Source of the DNA: Candidatus Omnitrophota bacterium
GTDB lineage: Bacteria > Omnitrophota > 4484-213
Assembly (NCBI GenBank): GCA_030640885.1
Contig: DAOWIN010000069.1
Coordinates: 1 to 7,810, forward strand
Direction of reading: 5' to 3'
Length of the DNA stretch: 7,810 nt
A program made the position numbers and the translations under genes. Positions 4,918-7,810 of the stretch are shown piece by piece (the first letter of the stretch is position 1; every line of letters begins with the position of its first letter). The notes beneath the pieces are model-generated. The model saw only the letters and a program-made list of their open reading frames with translations. It did not search any database and had not been told where the DNA came from.

Positions 4918-5792
4918 CTTAATCTTCTTCTAAATTTCTGGGTTAAAAGATCAGCAATAATATTAAAAGTTAAGGTCATTATAAAAAGAATTATAGCAAT
5001 AGCAAAAAGAGCCTGAAAATGCGTGCTTCCCACAACTGTTTCTCCCATCTCGGCAGCAATGGTGGCAGTCATAGTTCGCACAGGCTGAAAAAAAGAATGA
5101 GGTATAACCGCTGCTCCACCCGCAACCATCAACACAGTCATTGTTTCCCCTATTGCTCTGCCCATACCTAATATAATGGCGGTGCTTATCCCGCCTGCGG
5201 CGGCGGGAACAGTCACTTTAACAGTGGTCTCCCACCTATTCGCCCCTAAGGCAAAAGATGCCTCTTTAAAACTATTAGGGACTGAAGAAATTGCATCTTC
5301 GGAGATACTGGTTATAGTGGGAATAGCCATAATACCTAAGAGAACAGAAGCAGTAAAGGCATTTAGGCCCACGGGCAGTTTAAAAACTTCCTGCACTAAA
5401 GGCGCCACAATTACCATCCCAAAGAATCCATAGACTACTGAAGGAATACCGGCAAGAAGCTCTATTACTGGTTTTATAAATTCTTTTATTTTGGATTGAG
5501 CTACTTCTGAAATGTAAATAGCTCCTGCTACCCCTAACGGAACAGCGATAATCAATGCCCCCACGGCAACCCAAAGAGAGCCTAATAGCAGAGGCAAAAT
5601 TCCAAAATCAGGCGGCTCATAGGTGGGATACCAAAATTTCCCAAAGAGGAAATTTCCCAAAGATGTTGTTCTAAAAATAGGCAGTCCCTCTTTAAACAAA
5701 ACTATCACTATCCCTAAAAGAAAAACTATAGAAAGCAGGGAAAACAGGCAGAAAAGTCTTTTAATCAAATTTTCTTTTTGCGCTCTTTTCAT
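4914..5792 (-). CDS. pstC: Phosphate ABC transporter permease PstC
   Basis: PstC is the partner permease of PstA in the Pst importer. Its 292 residues begin with a basic cytoplasmic start (MKRAQKENLIKRL), a first membrane helix, and a periplasmic stretch with WYPTYEPPDFGILPLL. The five further helices include the EAA loop EASFALGANRWETTVKVTVPAAAGGI (177-202) and the signature GMGRAIGETMTV (209-220). ATG 5792 is preceded only by A/T-rich repeat sequence with no Shine-Dalgarno, unusual for this window. The 66-bp repeat between pstS and pstC may have displaced a normal ribosome binding site. It overlaps pstA by 4 bp. Confidence 0.96.
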   Translation of the reverse strand: MKRAQKENLIKRLFCLFSLLSIVFLLGIVIVLFKEGLPIFRTTSLGNFLFGKFWYPTYEPPDFGILPLLLGSLWVAVGALIIAVPLGVAGAIYISEVAQSKIKEFIKPVIELLAGIPSVVYGFFGMVIVAPLVQEVFKLPVGLNAFTASVLLGIMAIPTITSISEDAISSVPNSFKEASFALGANRWETTVKVTVPAAAGGISTAIILGMGRAIGETMTVLMVAGGAAVIPHSFFQPVRTMTATIAAEMGETVVGSTHFQALFAIAIILFIMTLTFNIIADLLTQKFRRRLR

Positions 5793-5858
5793 AAAAATTC
5801 AAATATCAAAATTACATATTAAAATCTAATTTTTGAATTTTGATTTGTCATTTTGCAT
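5793..5858. repeat. AT-rich inverted-repeat element between pstS and pstC
   Basis: The 66-bp gap is nearly all A/T and built from CAAAATT/AAATG-like words. Perfect 10-bp arms AAAATTCAAA (5794-5803) and TTTGAATTTT (5832-5841) are present, with a weaker nested pair inside. It abuts both genes and leaves no Shine-Dalgarno for pstC. It resembles dispersed AT-rich microrepeats in genomes of uncultured bacteria (from memory). Confidence 0.65.
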
Positions 5859-6680
5859 TTATTCTAAAGATACAAAACCCTCGTTTTTAACTATTTTCTG
5901 TCCCTTCTCACTCAAAACAAAATCTATAAAAGCTTTTATTGTTCCTTTTGGCTCTCCATCTGTGTACATAAATAATGGTCGGGAAATTGGGTATCTGCCA
6001 CTGCAAACAGTCTCAACTGAAGGCTTAACGCCATCAACAAACAAGGCTTTAACCTCCGAACTTAAATATCCTAAGCCTACATAACCAATAGCTCCCTTTG
6101 TGCGTTTAACTATTGACGCTACAGCCATATTTGAAGCTTGCAGAAGCGCCTCAGGGCATACCCGCTTCTTTTTTAAAACTAATTTGTTAAAACATTCAAA
6201 TGTTCCCGAAGCAACATCCCGCGAAACCGCTACTATTTTTTGATTTTTGCCGCCAAGTTGGCTCCAATTAGATATTTTGCCTGTATAGATGTCTTTAATT
6301 TGGCCAAGAGAGAGTTTGCTAACCAGATTTGAGGGATGAACAATTACAGCAATTCCATCCATAGCCACAACATGAGGCTCAGGATTTATCCCTTTTTGTT
6401 TAGCCTTTAAAATTTCCTTTTTCTTCATTGGCCGGGAAGAATCAGCAATATCGCATATTCCATCTATCAAAGCCGCAACTCCTGTTCCTGAACCGCCACC
6501 CCTCACCGAGATATCTACATTAGAATATCTCTGCATAAAAACCTCAGCGCACCTCTGGGCAATAGGCAGAACCGTGGTTGAGCCCTGAATAACAAACCAG
6601 TTGCTTTCCGCAAAAACAGTTTGCGTTAGCAAACCCAAGATCGATAATCCCAACAAACAGCGTATAATTATTTTCTTCAT
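5859..6680 (-). CDS. pstS: Phosphate ABC transporter substrate-binding protein PstS
   Basis: PstS is the periplasmic phosphate-binding protein that feeds PstCAB. Of 273 residues, the first 24 are a signal peptide (MKKIIIRCLLGL..., cleavage likely at VFA|ES). The only Cys in that segment (Cys8) is not in a lipobox, so the protein is probably soluble in the periplasm. Phosphate-ligand motifs are GSTTVLPIA (33-41), RGGGSGTGVAAL (60-71), DIADSSRPMKKKE (77-89) and SRDVASGTFECF (153-164, with Arg154, Asp155 and Ser158). Its size fits the compact PstS type found in many anaerobes. It starts 38 bp after the porin-like gene, with a weak AAGGGGG ribosome binding site. No Pho box is visible in that gap, so a pho promoter, if any, would lie upstream of the porin gene, outside the window. 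Confidence 0.95.
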   Translation of the reverse strand: MKKIIIRCLLGLSILGLLTQTVFAESNWFVIQGSTTVLPIAQRCAEVFMQRYSNVDISVRGGGSGTGVAALIDGICDIADSSRPMKKKEILKAKQKGINPEPHVVAMDGIAVIVHPSNLVSKLSLGQIKDIYTGKISNWSQLGGKNQKIVAVSRDVASGTFECFNKLVLKKKRVCPEALLQASNMAVASIVKRTKGAIGYVGLGYLSSEVKALFVDGVKPSVETVCSGRYPISRPLFMYTDGEPKGTIKAFIDFVLSEKGQKIVKNEGFVSLE

Positions 6681-6718
6681 TTGGATAGCCCCCTTTTTAA
6701 AAAAATTAATCTGCTCTT

Positions 6719-7810
6719 TTAAAATTTATACTCCAATTGCACTAAAAGTTCATCGTTATCTACATCTTTGTCACTGCCGGTTTTTTCATCATTTATGCAA
6801 TATTCAATCTTTAATTTGACATTTTTAGCAAGCTCCGTAATTAAAGCAACAGTGGACATTTCTCTATCCCAAGAACAAGATTTTGAAAAGGATTTTGTCG
6901 AATCAGTATCTAATTGCCCATATCTTATTAAAGGCTCAAAGGAGCAAAAGTAGGTTTTTTTAAACTTCCATTTATGCGAAGCCTGGGCATACCAGCCTGT
7001 TCTCTCTAAAACCCCATCTTCAAATTGGGCTCCTTCAGCTACCAAAGTTAGTTCTTTCAGCTTGTTAAACTTATACTTATAAACCATTCTTCCGCCATAC
7101 CGCTGCATCGTGTCAGAATTGGAGGTATAGCTGGAGAGCTTGCTTTTGAGCAAGGCAATATCAGTGCTGTCTAACTCACTAAAAAAGCCGAAGCCTAAAA
7201 GATTGATATTGCCTAAATACCCAAGAACATGCTTAACTCCTAATTTAACTCCATATTCAGGATGTCCGGTTTTGTGCGACACATTGCGGTTATCCCTCAA
7301 CATTTTATAGCTGGAGTCTTCGGCAACCTGTTTAGTGCTGAGTCTTAATCCCTCGCCGAAAGAAACTCCCCAATAAAAGGGATCTTGCTTTGCTTGCCAG
7401 TTCACTTGAAGCTGTTCATATCTCCACATAGCAGTTCCCAAAAGGGGATAGACTTCAGTCTTACGCGAAGCGCTAATAAATCTGTTTTTCAACCCGGCAA
7501 AAATTTGCGAGTCTAAAGGTAGATGTTTGAAATAAACTCCTCCGTTAGCAAACTTCGCGCTGCCATCATAAAATTCTATTTCTCCTTTTAAAGATATGTT
7601 CGAATCTCTAAATGTTGCCACTGGTTTTAGCACAAACTTATCAAGCTGAAATCTTGCCTTTGGGTCAGATATTCCGCTATCTTTTTGTGTATCTCTAAAT
7701 TCTATTTCTAATTCACCACCCAGCTGGAGATCCGCTCCTTTTAACGAAATAAGAGAATCTGCTTTTTTTTCGGCTATCTCTATTCTTATTTTATCTGCCT
7801 CCTGATAAGT
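6719..7810 (-). CDS. Putative outer-membrane beta-barrel (porin-like) protein, N-terminus beyond right edge
   Basis: The reading frame stays open to position 7810, so 363 residues are visible and the true start is outside the window; the GTG at 7633 is internal. The visible N-terminal part (TYQEADKIRIEIAEKKADSL) is charged and helix-prone. It is followed by alternating amphipathic strands such as LQLGGELEIEFRDT, ATFRDSNISLKGEIEFYDGS and GGRMVYKYKFNKLKELTLVAEG, with Tyr/Trp/Phe-rich turns. The last strand, DELLVQLEYKF, ends in Phe, the usual signal for barrel assembly. This is the pattern of porins that pair an N-terminal helical or coiled-coil segment with a barrel. Its position 38 bp before pstS suggests a role in passing phosphate across the outer membrane, by analogy with OprP/OprO. 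That is inference only; no specific family is recognised and a general porin is equally possible. Confidence 0.7.
   Translation of the reverse strand, partial: TYQEADKIRIEIAEKKADSLISLKGADLQLGGELEIEFRDTQKDSGISDPKARFQLDKFVLKPVATFRDSNISLKGEIEFYDGSAKFANGGVYFKHLPLDSQIFAGLKNRFISASRKTEVYPLLGTAMWRYEQLQVNWQAKQDPFYWGVSFGEGLRLSTKQVAEDSSYKMLRDNRNVSHKTGHPEYGVKLGVKHVLGYLGNINLLGFGFFSELDSTDIALLKSKLSSYTSNSDTMQRYGGRMVYKYKFNKLKELTLVAEGAQFEDGVLERTGWYAQASHKWKFKKTYFCSFEPLIRYGQLDTDSTKSFSKSCSWDREMSTVALITELAKNVKLKIEYCINDEKTGSDKDVDNDELLVQLEYKF

Noticed and set aside
5190..5207. GC-rich dyad CCCGCC-tgcggc-GGCGGG in pstC as another inserted palindrome
   Set aside because: It encodes the PAAAGG part of the normal EAA loop with no added length relative to PstC homologs, so it is probably chance codon usage in an Ala/Gly-rich motif.
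6719..7633. Porin-like CDS starting at GTG 7633 (304 aa)
   Set aside because: The frame is open through 7810 and the 59 upstream codons encode plausible protein (a helical segment and a further strand, LQLGGELEIEF). The GTG is an internal Val.

Overview
The window is a tightly packed block of nine genes, all on the minus strand, so transcription runs from high to low coordinates. It joins a phosphate-uptake operon to a nitrogen-assimilation and nitrogen-fixation cluster. The order of transcription is: outer-membrane porin-like protein (cut by the right edge), pstS, pstC, pstA, pstB, phoU, a 251-bp non-coding leader, amtB, a PII protein (glnK/glnB family) and nifH (cut by the left edge).

The organism looks like a Gram-negative anaerobic diazotroph. 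A periplasmic PstS with a signal peptide and a beta-barrel-like protein with a C-terminal Phe argue for an outer membrane. NifH carries the IHGCDPKAD variant that I associate with the anaerobe/methanogen NifH cluster, and the PII protein is of a type I associate with anaerobic bacteria. The moderately AT-rich DNA carries several families of short periodic or palindromic microrepeats at gene junctions and inside pstB. From memory this resembles uncultured lineages such as Omnitrophota or Elusimicrobiota, but the phylum cannot be settled from this window.

Region by region: 6719-7810 is the porin-like gene, open through the right edge. 3236-6680 is pstSCAB with near-zero or overlapping spacing, except for a 66-bp AT-rich repeat between pstS and pstC. 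phoU follows pstB after 109 bp. 2204-2454 is the amtB leader. 1-2203 is amtB-glnK-nifH.

Phosphate would cross the outer membrane, possibly through the porin-like protein, bind PstS and be pumped in by PstCAB, with PhoU signalling Pst status. AmtB imports ammonium and is gated by the PII protein, whose T-loop lacks the usual uridylylated Tyr51. NifH is the nitrogenase iron protein.

The most interesting element is the amtB leader. It holds three hairpins whose six-base loops have A at position 1 and G at position 4, the ANTAR-protein recognition pattern. Two of them are mutually exclusive with two successive intrinsic terminators. This looks like a tandem transcription-antitermination switch that would gate amtB, and perhaps glnK and nifH, by nitrogen status. 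Also notable are an in-frame palindromic repeat insertion inside pstB, a pstB N-terminus written by a 7-bp tandem repeat, and a Gly in place of a normally conserved Cys in NifH.
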